Part shown: piece by piece, positions 31,086 through 40,802 of the stretch
How the letters are laid out: the number at the start of each line of letters is the position of its first letter
Position numbering within the stretch: the stretch's first letter is position 1
Assembly: GCF_026015295.1 (NCBI RefSeq)
Contig: NZ_JAPDUW010000001.1
Location: 3,309,501 to 3,373,500, forward strand
Source of the DNA: Segatella copri
GTDB taxonomy: Bacteria; Bacteroidota; Bacteroidia; Bacteroidales; Bacteroidaceae
Length of the DNA: 64,000 bases
Direction: 5' to 3'
The notes under the pieces: generated by a model
The model's input: the letters and a program-made list of their open reading frames with translations, nothing else
Told to the model about the DNA's origin: nothing
Databases searched by the model: none
Position numbers and translations under genes: made by a program

Positions 31086-33422
31086 ATGAAGAAAATGGTA
31101 TTTACTTTGGCACTCCTCCTGATGAGCTTGAGTGCAGCTGTGGCTCAGACAGGGACATTTAAGATTACCCATGCCGTGGCTCGTAACAGCAAGGTGAACC
31201 AGATGTATGTTACCACCAAGTCGGGTGATGTGAAGTATTATAATACTGCAGATTTGACAAGTGTGAAGTTCGAAGGTGATAAGGCAATCATCGCACCTAA
31301 ATCAGGCTCAGAGAATGATGAGTATGATGCTTCTGTTCAGAAAATCAGTTTCGCAAAGAAAGTAGAGCAGGGCGAAAGTGGTGATATTGACAATCCTGCA
31401 GGTGTGATTCAGATTACTGAGGCAAAGGGCTGGCAGGAGTCTGCCTACTTGAAGTGGGCTCCATTCGAGGGCGCTTCTTCTTATAATGTATATGTAGATG
31501 ACAAGAAGATTGATGCTCAGTTGATTCGTCAGTATGCTTCTTACTATCGTGCCGATGTTCTCGGTTTGAAGGAAGGTACTTATTCTGTAAAGGTTGTTCC
31601 TGTAAATGCTGACGGTAAAGAGATTACTGGTGCCAATACTGCTTCTAACTTGGTAGTAAAGAGCTACAACCGTGAGGGCTTTGCTCATTTCAAGTATGCT
31701 GGTGTAGGTGCTTATAATAATGATGGTACTTTGAAGGCTGGTGCTAAGGTTCTGTATATTACAGCCAAGACGGCCAAGACTGTTTCTACAACAGTTAATA
31801 CTGGTAAGCTTGAGACGATTACAGGTCTTCAGTCTATTATTGATGCTTATTCAAAAGGTAAGGATAAAACCCCAATCGCATTCCGTATCATCGGTAAGGT
31901 AAATCTTTCTGATTTGGATCACATTTCAAGTTCTGCAGAAGGTTTGCAGGTTAAGGGAGCTATGATGAATATGACATTCGAGGGTGTCGGTGATGATGCT
32001 ACCGTATATGGCTTCGGCTTCTTGCTTAGAGAGGCTGAGAGTGTAGAGTTCCGTAACTTTGCTATCATGCGTTGCCTGGATGATGCTATGTCTCTTGATA
32101 CTAAAAACTCTCATGTATGGATTCACAACATGGATCTCTTCTATGGTAAGAAGGGTAGTGCTGCCGACCAGGCTAAAGGTGACGGTACTGTAGATATCAA
32201 GGGTGATTCTAAGTATGTTACTGTAGCTTACAACCGTTTCTGGGATAATGGTAAGGCTTCTATGTGTGGTATGAAGAGTGAAACTGGTGAAAACTGGATT
32301 ACTTATCATCACAACTGGTTCGACCATTCAGACTCTCGTATGGCTCGCGTTCGTACCATGAGTGTTCACATGTACAACAACTACTATCAGCATTGTGATG
32401 TTTATGGTATTGGTGCAACCAGTGGCTCAAGTGTGTTCATGGAGTCAAACTACTTTGATGCTGTTAAGCGTCCTATCATGAGCTCTTTGCAGGGTACTGA
32501 TGCCAAGGGTGATGGTACTTTCTCTGGTGAGAAAGGTGGTTTGATTAAGGCATACGGCAATGTATTTGCCAACAAGCCTGATAACTTCAGCTATATCACA
32601 TACGCAGAAAACAATACAAGCTTTGATGCCTACGAGGTTTCTGATCCAAGTAAGCAGGTTCCTGCAAGCATAAAGACTTTGGTAGGTGGTACTTCTTACA
32701 ACAACTTCGATACCAACTCAAGCCTCATGTATGCATACGCTGCAGATAAGGCAGAAGATGTTCCTTCTATCGTAGAAGGCTTCTATGGTGCAGGTCGTTT
32801 GAATCATGGTGATATTGATTTCGTTATTCCTGATGAGACAGTCGTAACAAATGGTCATCAGCAGCCATGGCCTGCTTTGGCAAGCATTCTTGATGCTTAT
32901 ACTTCTGGTGTTGTTAAGGTATTCGGTGAGAGCAATGCAACTGGCGAAGGTGGTTCTGCTGAAGGTGGCAGCACTGGTGGTTCAGAAGGTGGTAGTACTG
33001 GTGGCTCTACCGGTGGTACAACAGAAGGTGGCAGTACTGTAACTCCTATCGAGGGTACTGTTTTGGTAACATTCACAGATTCTAAGCCTTCAAGTAGCAT
33101 AGTAACAGTCTCAGGTAACTATGCTACAAATAAGGGAACTGCTACTATTGACGGCACTTCATATTCTACTTGTGTAAAGATGGAGTCTGCAACTAATATC
33201 TCAGTAACTGTTGATAAGAAAGTCACAATGACCCTTTATTTCAGTTCTGCAGATACCAAGACGAACGCCAAAATTGATGGAAAGAAGCCTGCTGAAGTAA
33301 ATGCAGTTATTGATTCAACAGCTAAGACAATGACTGTAACATTGGATGCAGGTTCTCATACTATTACAAAGCAGGATACATGCAACCTCTTCGGTATTAA
33401 ACTCGTACCTGTAAAAGAGTAA
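31086..33422 (+). CDS. Secreted pectate lyase, family PL1
   Basis: This 778-aa protein has a signal peptide ending AAVAQ, then a beta-rich N-terminal part and a fibronectin-like segment (about 100-195). The PL1 parallel beta-helix follows (about 200-560), with LDDAMSLDTKNSHVWIHNMD, HHNWFDHSDSRMARVR (catalytic Arg region) and HMYNNYYQHCDVYG. A Gly/Ser/Thr-rich linker (about 618-655) leads to a C-terminal beta domain that may bind carbohydrate. PL1 lyases cut de-esterified homogalacturonan by beta-elimination. The galactan locus directly downstream fits a shared target, pectin. Confidence 0.9.
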   Translation: MKKMVFTLALLLMSLSAAVAQTGTFKITHAVARNSKVNQMYVTTKSGDVKYYNTADLTSVKFEGDKAIIAPKSGSENDEYDASVQKISFAKKVEQGESGDIDNPAGVIQITEAKGWQESAYLKWAPFEGASSYNVYVDDKKIDAQLIRQYASYYRADVLGLKEGTYSVKVVPVNADGKEITGANTASNLVVKSYNREGFAHFKYAGVGAYNNDGTLKAGAKVLYITAKTAKTVSTTVNTGKLETITGLQSIIDAYSKGKDKTPIAFRIIGKVNLSDLDHISSSAEGLQVKGAMMNMTFEGVGDDATVYGFGFLLREAESVEFRNFAIMRCLDDAMSLDTKNSHVWIHNMDLFYGKKGSAADQAKGDGTVDIKGDSKYVTVAYNRFWDNGKASMCGMKSETGENWITYHHNWFDHSDSRMARVRTMSVHMYNNYYQHCDVYGIGATSGSSVFMESNYFDAVKRPIMSSLQGTDAKGDGTFSGEKGGLIKAYGNVFANKPDNFSYITYAENNTSFDAYEVSDPSKQVPASIKTLVGGTSYNNFDTNSSLMYAYAADKAEDVPSIVEGFYGAGRLNHGDIDFVIPDETVVTNGHQQPWPALASILDAYTSGVVKVFGESNATGEGGSAEGGSTGGSEGGSTGGSTGGTTEGGSTVTPIEGTVLVTFTDSKPSSSIVTVSGNYATNKGTATIDGTSYSTCVKMESATNISVTVDKKVTMTLYFSSADTKTNAKIDGKKPAEVNAVIDSTAKTMTVTLDAGSHTITKQDTCNLFGIKLVPVKE

Positions 33423-33465
33423 AGGTATAGAACTGATTTAAAGATTCCTGCCTCTTTAATGACAA

Positions 33466-33508
33466 AACGGACAAAAGCTAGATAAAGATTTGCTTTTGTC
33501 CGTTTTTT
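33466..33508 (+). terminator. Terminator of the pectate lyase operon
   Basis: AACGGACAAAAGC pairs with GCTTTTGTCCGTT, followed by a T-run. It separates the pectate lyase from the SusC gene. Confidence 0.9.
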
Positions 33509-33554
33509 CTTTATTTTTGTCTTAAATCTATCTGCTGTTTTCTTCTTTTTTCTC

Positions 33555-33562
33555 TACTTTTG
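33555..33562 (+). promoter_or_regulatory. -7 element of the galactan locus
   Basis: TACTTTTG, 62 nt before the SusC start codon. No exact -33 TTTG is seen, which would suit activation by a regulator. Confidence 0.5.
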
Positions 33563-33624
33563 CAACTGAAAACAATTTTAAACGCAAACTCATTTAAACG
33601 TAAACGCAACCTAAAAGTAAAACA

Positions 33625-36591
33625 ATGAAAGCAATCCAGAATTTAGCAAAGAGAAGTTTGCTTCTCGTGGCATTGTTCGTCATCGGATGTCTGCAACTCA
33701 TGGCGCAGACAAGAACCATCAAAGGTGAGGTGACTGATGCGCAGAATGGTGAGGCTCTGATTGGCGCCACTGTCATGGTGGAAGGCGAAAAGGGCGGTAC
33801 AGTTACTGATTTTGACGGTAACTTCAGTCTTCAGGTATCTTCTTCAGCCAAGAAGATCAAGGTATCTTATATCGGTTATATTGATAAGGTACTTTCTATC
33901 TCAGACAATATGAAGGTGAAACTCGAATCCGACAGCAAGGCGCTGGCTGATGTCGTGGTCATCGGATATGGTACGGCAAGAAAGAGTGACCTGACAGGTT
34001 CCGTAGCTACCGTGAAATCGAAGGACTTTAATAAAGGTCTCGTTTCTTCTCCAGAACAGTTGATCAACGGTAAGGTTTCGGGTGTACAGATTATGTCTAA
34101 CAGTGGTTCTGCCTCTGCCGGTAGTACCATCCGTGTGCGTGGTGGTGCATCTCTTAATGCCAGCAACGACCCTCTTATCGTGCTCGATGGTGTGCCATTG
34201 GAGCAGGGTGGTATCTCGGGTAACAGCAGCAACTTCCTCAGCATGATCAACCCTTCTGATATCGAGAGCATGACTGTATTGAAGGATGCTTCTTCTACAG
34301 CCATCTATGGTTCCCGTGCTTCAAATGGTGTCATCATCATTACCACCAAGAAGGGACAGCAGGGTGCTGTAAAGGTGAACTTCAATACCACCAACAGTTT
34401 GCAGACCCGTGCGCAGATGGTAGATATGCTGAGCCGTGATGAATTTGTGAATGTCATCAACCAGTTTGGTGACGCTAATCAGAAATCATTGCTCGGTACA
34501 GCCAATACCGACTGGAATGATGAGGTTTACCGTACTGCCTTCGGTACAGATAATAACCTCAGCGTGAGCGGCAGCATCGACAAGTGGTTGCCATTCCGCG
34601 TGTCTGTAGGCTATTACAACCAGAGCGGTCTGGTTCGCAAGGACAATGTAGAGCGCTGGACAGGTAACGTGGTATTGACTCCTAGCTTCTTCCAGGATCA
34701 CCTGAAGTTGACCATCAATGCCAAGGGAACCCTCAATAACAACTCATTCAATAATGGTGGTGCCGTATGGGCAGCTGCCACATTCAACCCAACCATCCCG
34801 GTTTATTCCGGCAACGACAAATATGGTGGCTATAATGAGGCACTCGATGCTGATGGCTATCCAGTGAATGCCGGTGTAAGAAACCCTCGCGGTCTGGTTG
34901 ATCTGTATGATTCAAAGAGTAAGGTGAGCCGCTTCATCGGTTCTATGGATGTAGATTACAAGGTTCATTTCCTGCCAGACCTCAAGCTCCATGCTACCGT
35001 GGGTGCTGACTATGCCAAGGGCGACGGAACCATTTATGTTCCTGCCTACGCAGCACAGAGCTACAACAAGGATGAGTCTTTGGGCGGTAGCGATTACAAG
35101 TATGGTCCTCAGAAAAACGAGAACCGCTTGCTTACCCTCTATGCCAACTATGCGAAGTATTTCGAAGATATCAAGAGTAATGTAGATCTGACAGCCGGTT
35201 ACGACTACCAGTACTGGAAGAGTACTACACCTCTTTATTATACCAAAAGTGCGGCAGGCACAAACCTGTCAACCGTAAAGGCATCAGATTACCGTCATGT
35301 AATGTTGTCATATTACGGACGTATCAACTATTCATTCGATGGAAAGTATCTCCTGACGGCAACCGTTCGTCGAGACGCATCTTCCCGTTTCTCTAAGGAT
35401 ACCCGTTGGGGTACTTTCCCATCTGTTGCTTTGGGCTGGACTTTGACAGAAGAGCCTTGGTTGAAGAACCAGAAGGTACTTTCTAACTTGAAACTCCGTG
35501 CCAGCTATGGTGTTACCGGTCAGCAGGAAGGTATCGGCAACTACAACTATCTGCCGGTTTATACATCCAGTGTAACAGGTGCCGAAGCTTTCATCAACGG
35601 ACAGTATATCAATACTTACCGTCCTGAGGCATACGTATCAGACTTGAAGTGGGAGACTACAACCTCCTGGAACTTCGGTCTCGATTTCGGATTCCTGGAT
35701 GGCCGTATCGGTGGTGCCATCGATTTCTATACCCGTAAGACCAAGGACCTGTTGGCATCAGTACCAACAGCAGCAGGTACCAACTTCTCAAAGACTATCC
35801 TTACCAACGTAGGTAATGTAGACAGCAAGGGTATCGAGGTTTCTCTGAATGCCACCCCTATCCAGACCAAGGACTGGGAGTGGAACCTGAGCTACAACTT
35901 TACCTGGCAGAACATGAAGGTGAAGAACCTTTCATTGACAAAGGGTGGAAGCCAGACCAACGTGAAGGTAGGTCCATCTATCGATGCTTACCAGTTCCAG
36001 GTACTCTCTGAGGGATATGAGCCATACATGTTCTATGTATACCATCAGCTCTACGACTCTAAGACAGGCAAGCCAATCGAGGGTGCTTATGCCGATTTGA
36101 ACAATGATGGCGAAATCAATGATGCCGATCTCTACCGCTATCATTCTCCAGCCCCTAAGTATATCATGGGCTTGAGTACATCTTTGAGATACAAGCAGCT
36201 GACACTCGGTATGAGTTTCCGTGCCAACATCGACAACTATGTATACAACGGCATGGGTATGAGTACAGGTGCTTTCGAGACAGTAAGCTACAACAACTCA
36301 CAGCTCAACAACCTCAACACCAGCTTCCTGAAGACAGGTTTCAAGACCCGTCAGTATCTCTCTGATTACTACGTAGAGAATGCTTCGTTCCTGAAACTCG
36401 ACAACCTGAGTTTGAGTTACAATGTAGGCAAGATCAACAAGTGGGCTTCGCTCACCGTATCTGCAATGGTACAGAATGTTTTCACCATCACCGGTTACTC
36501 AGGTACAGATCCTGAGGTGCCAAACGGAATGGACAACTCATTCTATCCACGTCCTCGCACTTATTCATTAAGCCTCGGACTTCAGTTCTAA
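33625..36591 (+). CDS. SusC/RagA-type TonB-dependent outer-membrane transporter (galactan locus)
   Basis: This 988-aa protein has a signal peptide ending QLMAQ. The carboxypeptidase-regulatory-like domain (about 29-105; GEVTDAQNGEALIGATVMVE) is followed by the plug, with DVVVIGYGTARKSDLTGSVA and ASSTAIYGSRASNGVIIITT, and then the 22-strand barrel ending in aromatic residues (LSLGLQF). It imports oligosaccharides through the outer membrane, powered by TonB. The adjacent SusD and the GH53 and GH2 enzymes indicate beta-1,4-galacto-oligosaccharides as cargo. Confidence 0.95.
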   Translation: MKAIQNLAKRSLLLVALFVIGCLQLMAQTRTIKGEVTDAQNGEALIGATVMVEGEKGGTVTDFDGNFSLQVSSSAKKIKVSYIGYIDKVLSISDNMKVKLESDSKALADVVVIGYGTARKSDLTGSVATVKSKDFNKGLVSSPEQLINGKVSGVQIMSNSGSASAGSTIRVRGGASLNASNDPLIVLDGVPLEQGGISGNSSNFLSMINPSDIESMTVLKDASSTAIYGSRASNGVIIITTKKGQQGAVKVNFNTTNSLQTRAQMVDMLSRDEFVNVINQFGDANQKSLLGTANTDWNDEVYRTAFGTDNNLSVSGSIDKWLPFRVSVGYYNQSGLVRKDNVERWTGNVVLTPSFFQDHLKLTINAKGTLNNNSFNNGGAVWAAATFNPTIPVYSGNDKYGGYNEALDADGYPVNAGVRNPRGLVDLYDSKSKVSRFIGSMDVDYKVHFLPDLKLHATVGADYAKGDGTIYVPAYAAQSYNKDESLGGSDYKYGPQKNENRLLTLYANYAKYFEDIKSNVDLTAGYDYQYWKSTTPLYYTKSAAGTNLSTVKASDYRHVMLSYYGRINYSFDGKYLLTATVRRDASSRFSKDTRWGTFPSVALGWTLTEEPWLKNQKVLSNLKLRASYGVTGQQEGIGNYNYLPVYTSSVTGAEAFINGQYINTYRPEAYVSDLKWETTTSWNFGLDFGFLDGRIGGAIDFYTRKTKDLLASVPTAAGTNFSKTILTNVGNVDSKGIEVSLNATPIQTKDWEWNLSYNFTWQNMKVKNLSLTKGGSQTNVKVGPSIDAYQFQVLSEGYEPYMFYVYHQLYDSKTGKPIEGAYADLNNDGEINDADLYRYHSPAPKYIMGLSTSLRYKQLTLGMSFRANIDNYVYNGMGMSTGAFETVSYNNSQLNNLNTSFLKTGFKTRQYLSDYYVENASFLKLDNLSLSYNVGKINKWASLTVSAMVQNVFTITGYSGTDPEVPNGMDNSFYPRPRTYSLSLGLQF

Positions 36592-36609
36592 CAATCAAAA
36601 CAGATAACA

Positions 36610-38271
36610 ATGAAACTTAAGAATATATTATATAGTATGATGATGGGAACAGCGGTGCTGACAGGCACAACCAGCTGTGTTTCCGATCTCGACCAATATC
36701 CTCATACAGAGACAACCTCTAAGGATGTTTATACCTCGCTTGCCAATTACGAGGCAGTGCTGGGCAAGATTTACGCTGCCATGGTGACTAGCGGTCAGGG
36801 CAAGGGCGGCGACAACAAGGATATGGAATCCGTATTGAACAAAGGAGCAGGTTTCGACTACATGCGTATGTTTATCAATATGCAGGAGTGTGGTACCGAT
36901 GAATTTGCCTCTACCTGGCTGACTGGTGAGCAGACTACGGGTCTTACTTATCTCTCCTGGGATGCCAACGATGCCTGGGTATCAGATATGTATTATCGTA
37001 TCTACTACAACATCGCCCTCTGCAACGAGTTCCTGCGCAATGCCAATAGTGCCAATTTCTCTGGTGCTGATGCAGAGAAGATGAAGGAATATAAGGCAGA
37101 AGTCCGTTTTATGCGTGCTCTGTTCTATTACCATGCGCTCGATTTCTATCGCAACATTCCGATGGTGACAGAGAACGACCCTGTGGGCAGCTACATTCCT
37201 CCTCGTTATACTCCTCAGCAGACATTCGATTATATTGAGAGCGAGTTGAAGGATTGTGTAGGTGATATGCTTCCTGCTTCTACCTGTCCTTACGGTCAGG
37301 CTTCTCAGGGTGCTGCCTATACCTTGCTTGCCAAGCTTTATCTGAACAGCGAGGTTTATACCGGCGTTGCCAAGTATGCCGAGTGCAAGGAGGCTTGCGA
37401 GAAGGTGATGGGTATGGGATATTCTCTGGAGTCTGATTACAGCAAACTCTTCAATGCTGATAACGACAAGCGTACCAACGAAATTATCTTCGCCTTGCCG
37501 GTAAGTGCTGAGCATACTGTAAGCTGGGGTTCTTCTACCTATCTGGTTTGTGGACAGGTAAGTATGTCGAATGCCAACCAGAATGTAGCCGATTATGGTG
37601 TAACTGCCGGCTGGAGTGAATTCCGTCTTCGTCCTGAGTTCGTGGATAAGTTTACCCAGACCGATATTGATGGCAGTGGCGACAAGCGTTGCAAGTTCTT
37701 CACCAATGGTCAGAGCAAGGATGTAACCAGCATGACCGATGAAACCGCCGGCTATCTTTCTGAGAAGTGGAGCAACCTGAAGGATGATGGTACTACCGCT
37801 TCCAATACTGCCGATGCAGGTGTAGAAACCGATTTTCCTCTCTTCCGTTTGGCTGATGTCTATCTGATGTATGCCGAGTGCGTGGTTCGTCTGCATAACG
37901 ACTGGGATAACTGGGCTGGTGGTAGCGATGCTACAGATCCAACCGTGATTGCTTCCCGCAAGCAGGGAGCCATCTATTGGATCAATCTCCTCCGCGAACG
38001 TGCTGGAAATACTGATGTATGGTCTAGCAATTTTGCCGATGACGATGCCTTCCTCCAGTTCATCCTCGATGAGCGTGCCCGTGAACTCTATCATGAAGGT
38101 TATCGCCGTACCGACCTGATTCGCTATGGTCAGTTTACTACTAATAAGTACATCTGGCAGTGGAAGGGTGGAACTCACGACGGACAGGCTGTTGATAGCA
38201 AGTACAACATCTATCCAATCCCTAACACCGAGCTTACCGCAAATCCAAATCTTCATAACGACAACTATTAA
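36610..38271 (+). CDS. SusD/RagB-type surface glycan-binding lipoprotein (galactan locus)
   Basis: This 553-aa lipoprotein has the lipobox GTTSC. The SusD helical core has FMRALFYYHALDFYRNIPMV near residue 170, and the C-terminal RARELYHEGYRRTDLIRYGQ and YNIYPIPNTELTANPNL are typical. It forms the lid over the SusC barrel and captures the glycan. It lies 18 nt after SusC. Confidence 0.95.
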   Translation: MKLKNILYSMMMGTAVLTGTTSCVSDLDQYPHTETTSKDVYTSLANYEAVLGKIYAAMVTSGQGKGGDNKDMESVLNKGAGFDYMRMFINMQECGTDEFASTWLTGEQTTGLTYLSWDANDAWVSDMYYRIYYNIALCNEFLRNANSANFSGADAEKMKEYKAEVRFMRALFYYHALDFYRNIPMVTENDPVGSYIPPRYTPQQTFDYIESELKDCVGDMLPASTCPYGQASQGAAYTLLAKLYLNSEVYTGVAKYAECKEACEKVMGMGYSLESDYSKLFNADNDKRTNEIIFALPVSAEHTVSWGSSTYLVCGQVSMSNANQNVADYGVTAGWSEFRLRPEFVDKFTQTDIDGSGDKRCKFFTNGQSKDVTSMTDETAGYLSEKWSNLKDDGTTASNTADAGVETDFPLFRLADVYLMYAECVVRLHNDWDNWAGGSDATDPTVIASRKQGAIYWINLLRERAGNTDVWSSNFADDDAFLQFILDERARELYHEGYRRTDLIRYGQFTTNKYIWQWKGGTHDGQAVDSKYNIYPIPNTELTANPNLHNDNY

Positions 38272-38283
38272 TAGGATAAAAGA

Positions 38284-39681
38284 ATGAAAAAGATATTTAG
38301 AAACCTGATGATGCTTCTCTGCGCACTCACCGCCCTGGTGAGTTGCGACGAGAGTTGCGACAAGATATATCTGGATGGCTTCAAGGCATCCGACCTGATG
38401 GCATCGGCATCCGATGTGAAGCTGTCTGTAGATAACAGTAAGGACGTTGTCCTCTCGTTGGCTTGGCAGAATCCTACCTTGCTTTCGAGCGATGAAACCA
38501 AGCCTGCGGGCAACGGAGTGCTGAAAACTTATCTGCAGGTATCAGCCTCAGAGAACTTTACTTCAGAAAAGGAATACACCGTAACCGACCTTTCCAAGGC
38601 TTTCACCGGGGCAGACCTCAATGCTGCAGCCAAGGATCTCGGCTTGTCTCCTGATGAGAGTTCACCTCTCTATTTCCGTATCAAGAGTCAGATGGGTAGT
38701 AATCTTGATGCCGCTTACAGCAATGTCTGCCAGGTAAATGTTACTCCATACCTCATTGATATGAGCTACATCAATATCCTGAATGAGAAAAAGGATCAAG
38801 TTCTGACCAAACTCTATTCTCCTAATTCTGATGGAGTTTATTCTGGCTATATGAATGCCTCTTCTTGGTTCCATATCTGGGGTAAGGAAAATGATGGTAC
38901 CATTTGGGGTAATGTAGGACAGGATAACCATGTGTACGAAATGGATAATACTGAGTCTGCATGGAACATCTGGTTCCCAGGTCAGACAGGTATTTATTAT
39001 ACAGTTCTTGATACAAAAGCTAAGGAACTTAAGCCAACTTACATCAAGTCAATGCAGTTGAATGGTGAAGATATGACTTATGATGCTCCTAACTATGCTT
39101 GGACCAAGGTCATTACAACTACAGCCGATAATACTCCAGTCAGCATCGTAGCTACAGGCGCTGAGTACAGCAAGGCTACAGGTACAGCTGATGCTGCAGC
39201 AGTAGTGAAGACAATGAACTATACTTTGGCTGATGGCAAGATGACTGACTCAAAGAACGCTGGCAGTGTGAATATTGCCACGGCGGGTACTTATACCATA
39301 ACCGTGAAGGTTGGTGAGAACAGTCAGTTGGAATATACTATCGTTGAGGGCGACCAAACAACTCCAGAGCCAGAGGTTAGCAATACTCTCTGCATGTTCA
39401 GCAAGGATGGCAACAGCCTACTTGCCGTGATGAATAAGGTGAGCGATGGTGTTTATACCTGCAAGTACAAGCCAACAGCTTGGGAAGGATTTATGTTTAT
39501 CTATGTAGGAGCCAACAAGGATGACAAGCAAACATGGTATGGTTGCGAGCCAAGTAATGATAAGATGTTTAATCTTTCTACGGCAGACGACAAGTGGAAT
39601 CCTTGGTTCAAGGATGATGTAACTGGTGGTGAAGTTACCGTTACCGCCGACCTCAACACCATGACATGGCAATATAAATAA
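38284..39681 (+). CDS. SusE/SusF-like surface glycan-binding lipoprotein
   Basis: This 465-aa lipoprotein (lipobox ALVSC, Cys21) has an N-terminal SusE-type immunoglobulin-like domain (VKLSVDNSKDVVLSLAWQNP) and two C-terminal starch-binding-like repeats, the last with WEGFMFIYVGANKDDKQTWY and KWNPWFKDDVTGG. It would help hold galactan at the cell surface. It is 12 nt downstream of SusD. Confidence 0.85.
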   Translation: MKKIFRNLMMLLCALTALVSCDESCDKIYLDGFKASDLMASASDVKLSVDNSKDVVLSLAWQNPTLLSSDETKPAGNGVLKTYLQVSASENFTSEKEYTVTDLSKAFTGADLNAAAKDLGLSPDESSPLYFRIKSQMGSNLDAAYSNVCQVNVTPYLIDMSYINILNEKKDQVLTKLYSPNSDGVYSGYMNASSWFHIWGKENDGTIWGNVGQDNHVYEMDNTESAWNIWFPGQTGIYYTVLDTKAKELKPTYIKSMQLNGEDMTYDAPNYAWTKVITTTADNTPVSIVATGAEYSKATGTADAAAVVKTMNYTLADGKMTDSKNAGSVNIATAGTYTITVKVGENSQLEYTIVEGDQTTPEPEVSNTLCMFSKDGNSLLAVMNKVSDGVYTCKYKPTAWEGFMFIYVGANKDDKQTWYGCEPSNDKMFNLSTADDKWNPWFKDDVTGGEVTVTADLNTMTWQYK

Positions 39682-39699
39682 TTAATAAGAAAAATAGCA

Positions 39700-40785
39700 A
39701 TGAAAAATATATTTGGAAAAGCCATATTGCTGGCTACAGCACTCTTGTTTTCTATCACGGGCACGAGTTGCAGCAATGATGATAATACCACTCCCGAAAA
39801 GGAGAAGACATACAATATGAGTGGCTTCGCCAAGGGTGCCGATGTAAGTTGGCTCACAGAGATGGAGAAGGATGGTGTGAAATTCTATAATCAGAATGGC
39901 AAGGCAACAGAATGCATGAAGCTCCTTCGCGAAGAGGGAACCAATTCTATCCGTCTGCGTGTCTGGGTAAATCCGGAAGGTGGCTGGTGTGGCAAGAATG
40001 ATGTCATCGCCAAGGCTTGGCGAGCTCAGCAGCTCGGCTTCCGTCTGATGATTGACTTCCACTATTCTGATACCTGGGCTGACCCGGGTAACCAGAAAGT
40101 TCCTGCTGCATGGCAGGGCTATACTGCCGAACAAATGAAACTGGCTGTGGCTGATCATACCAAGAATGTATTGACAGCCCTGAAGGATAGAGGTGTAACC
40201 AACGTAGAGTGGGTGCAGGTGGGCAATGAAACCCGCGACGGAATGCTCTTCAATAGCGATGAGGCTGTAACCGGTCAGGTATCTAAGAATGCAGCCAACT
40301 TTGCTGCTTATGTTAACGCCGGTTATGATGCTGTTAAGGCGGTTTATCCACAAGCAAAGGTCATCGTTCATGTAGATAAAGGTCAGGACCTTGGTGGACT
40401 TACCTGGCTTTACGATAAGTTGAAAGAAAATGGCGGAAAGTGGGATGTCATTGGACTGTCTCTTTATCCTGAGGATGATAACTGGCAGAGTTATGCAGAG
40501 AGCTGTCTCGCTAACATCCAGACCCTTTCTTCTAAGTATGGTAAGGACGTTATCATCTCTGAAATCGGTATGTGGTGGGGCTCTGACCAGGCTGCGCCAA
40601 TGATGAAGAAGATGGTGGATGGCTGCAAGGCAATCTCTACCTGCGAGGGTATCTTCTATTGGGAACCAGAAGTTTACAACAACTGGAAGCCAGCCAACTA
40701 TACCACTCTGGGTTGGTCTGCATATACCAAGGGAGCGTTCGACAACAGCGGCAAACCAACTGCCGTATTCGATGCATATAAATAA
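39700..40785 (+). CDS. GH53 arabinogalactan endo-beta-1,4-galactanase
   Basis: This 361-aa protein is a lipoprotein (GTSC, Cys24), so probably attached at the surface. The GH53 barrel shows KGADVSWLTEME, RLRVWVNPEG, LMIDFHYSDTWADPG, WVQVGNETRDG (acid/base Glu177) and VIISEIGMWW (nucleophile Glu288). It cuts internal beta-1,4 bonds of type I galactan into oligosaccharides for SusC/D import. The same neighbours are known in the Bacteroides galactan locus. Confidence 0.94.
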   Translation: MKNIFGKAILLATALLFSITGTSCSNDDNTTPEKEKTYNMSGFAKGADVSWLTEMEKDGVKFYNQNGKATECMKLLREEGTNSIRLRVWVNPEGGWCGKNDVIAKAWRAQQLGFRLMIDFHYSDTWADPGNQKVPAAWQGYTAEQMKLAVADHTKNVLTALKDRGVTNVEWVQVGNETRDGMLFNSDEAVTGQVSKNAANFAAYVNAGYDAVKAVYPQAKVIVHVDKGQDLGGLTWLYDKLKENGGKWDVIGLSLYPEDDNWQSYAESCLANIQTLSSKYGKDVIISEIGMWWGSDQAAPMMKKMVDGCKAISTCEGIFYWEPEVYNNWKPANYTTLGWSAYTKGAFDNSGKPTAVFDAYK

Positions 40786-40802
40786 GAATATTAAATAGCA
40801 AT

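Noticed and set aside
36982..38256. 424-codon frame antisense to SusD
   Set aside because: Shadow of the SusD gene, caused by codon composition.
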